DNA of 64,000 bases from Anseranas semipalmata (Eukaryota; Chordata; Aves; Anseriformes; Anseranatidae): assembly GCA_013399115.1 (NCBI GenBank), contig VXAA01006448.1:372001-436000 (forward strand), in the 5' to 3' direction. The position numbers and the translations under genes were made by a program. Shown here piece after piece: positions 62,901 to 64,000 of the stretch. The first letter of the stretch is position 1, and the number at the start of each line of letters is the position of its first letter. The notes below the pieces were generated by a model. The model searched no databases and was not told the origin of the DNA. It saw only the letters and a list, made by a program, of their open reading frames with translations.

Positions 62901-64000
62901 AGATAAAGAGGTAGTGGCTTACAAGAAACTTGTGGTGGCTACTGCACTGATCAGCAGTTAAGGTTAAAAAAAAAAGAAGTTGATGGAAAAGACAAAATCA
63001 GGCTGCTGCAATTAATCACAGCAAAGAATGCAAGCCAGGTACCAGGTACATGTTTAACAAGTGTGAGAGGTGTACCTTGAAAGGCTCGGCATTTCTGAGA
63101 AGGGAAGCATCACTTCTCTGAAAGCTATGGTTCTGCTTTGGTGACTAAGTATTTGTCAGGAGTGAGCAAGAGAATCCCTTTTCCTTACCATGAGATGTGA
63201 AGCAGCCAGAGCTCCCCCAGCTTGCAGCTGCCTTCGAATGCAAGGTAAGGAGTAGCATCATAATACCACCTATATTCAGCTTGTCCCTGTATACGTCTCC
63301 TCCTATTTTGATTTCCTGCAAAGGAGATGGAGTCATTCAGGAATGAAAAAGTCAAGGCAAAACAACAGGGGAAATGGGTGGAACTGGAAATACTCGCTTA
63401 GCTGGAAGGAAGCATAGATTGCAGAAGTGAAAAACAAAGTGCTCTCTGCCAAAGTAGTCCCTTTCCAACGTGAAGGAGGATCTAACAGAATATATATGCT
63501 AAGAAACAATTGTAAGAGAATGGATTCTACTGATTAGCCATTTGAGGTGAAAGATTCTGAGAAAAGAAGCTGATCCATAAACTGTGGGAGGAAGGTGATC
63601 TGTGTAGGCTTCTGATCTATTGGAAATAGCTGCACATTTTTTATTTTCTTCTGCTGTGATATTTTTTTCACAGTACTTGCAATGCTGTCCACATCCCACC
63701 TATCTTATGTGCTCATACTTTGCCATTGTTGTAGGCTAAGATGAAGTAGTATAACATGAGGACATAAGTCTTTGGATTTAAAGAAACTATTAAATTGACT
63801 GTGAAATTACTTCAGCATTTTAACAAAAAGTTCTATATGTCATTGGTTTTCTGTATGAAAGGAATGAAGTATGAAAGGAACAGTTTGATCACTTCTATAC
63901 AAACAAATTTTATGGTGTCTAGAGTTAAGTAGCTGTAATGGCTCACTGTAAGCTCATCAGAGGTAAAAGAAAGAAGTGTAGTAGTATTTCTTAGAAGGAA
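59932..64000 (+). other. HECW1: HECW1 intron, continuing past the window end
   Basis: No exon matching the next part of HECW1 could be found. A T run occurs at about 60089-60103 and a short one at about 61824-61836. The segment 62341-62770 is unusual for its preserved CpGs and transcription-factor-like words. Confidence 0.6.
62341..62770. promoter_or_regulatory. Candidate intronic enhancer / conserved non-coding element
   Basis: This stretch keeps about eleven CpGs in roughly 400 bp of otherwise CpG-poor intron. It contains two POU octamer words in opposite orientation (ATGCAAAT at 62341-62348 and ATTTGCAT at 62602-62609). It also has a homeodomain-type core CTAATTATTGG (62458-62468) and a CRE-like CACGTCA (62620-62626). 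No repeat or coding signal explains it. The call rests on composition and motif density only; single motifs of this kind also occur by chance. Confidence 0.25.

Noticed and set aside
1..64000. tRNA, rRNA, snRNA genes, CRISPR arrays or DNA-transposon terminal inverted repeats
   Set aside because: Looked for by eye and none recognised; tRNAscan-SE, Infernal and RepeatMasker runs would be decisive.

Overview
This window is a piece of vertebrate nuclear genome, almost certainly from a bird. Three things point there. It holds a few coding islets of a large, intron-rich gene. Its interspersed repeats are CR1 LINEs ending in the 8-bp ATTCTRTG-type tails typical of birds and reptiles. It also holds a solo LTR of a type I recall from neoavian endogenous retroviruses. 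There is nothing bacterial or viral-genomic here: no operons, CRISPR arrays or recognisable tRNA/rRNA genes. The assembly is draft quality, with one N at 33151 and a 905-bp N run at 58900-59804.

The only gene I can support is HECW1 (NEDL1), a HECT-type E3 ubiquitin ligase on the + strand. Three consecutive exons lie at 2404-2728, 18851-18958 and 55689-55783. They encode about the first 164 residues counted from the Met at 2440: a short disordered N-terminus and then the HECW N-terminal domain. Splice signals are canonical and the phases agree: G|AT (Asp97), C|CT (Pro133), then a phase-0 donor. The introns between them are 16,122 and 36,730 bp. The C2, WW and HECT domains must lie downstream of the window. 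The long-isoform first exon and the promoter must lie upstream.

Everything else is intron. By region: 1-2403, intron upstream of the first visible exon; 2729-18850, intron with one CR1 3' fragment (6765-7280), a CpG-dense patch near 13.9-14.2 kb and simple repeats; 18959-55688, a very long intron with an antisense 1.4-kb CR1 (19853-21265), an old antisense CR1 tail (about 31609-31855), a sense 1.9-kb CR1 (36395-38280) and an antisense solo LTR of about 1.1 kb (52261-53354); 55784-64000, start of the next intron, with a CR1 (about 58350-59931) interrupted by the assembly gap.

All CR1 copies are 5'-truncated and carry frameshifts, stops or a substituted reverse-transcriptase catalytic residue, so none should be mobile. 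I found no previously undescribed system. The observations most worth checking are candidate regulatory islands in the introns (best at 62.3-62.8 kb), a possible 49-bp poison exon at 44858-44906, and the antisense LTR with its own promoter and polyadenylation signals 2.3 kb upstream of a HECW1 exon.
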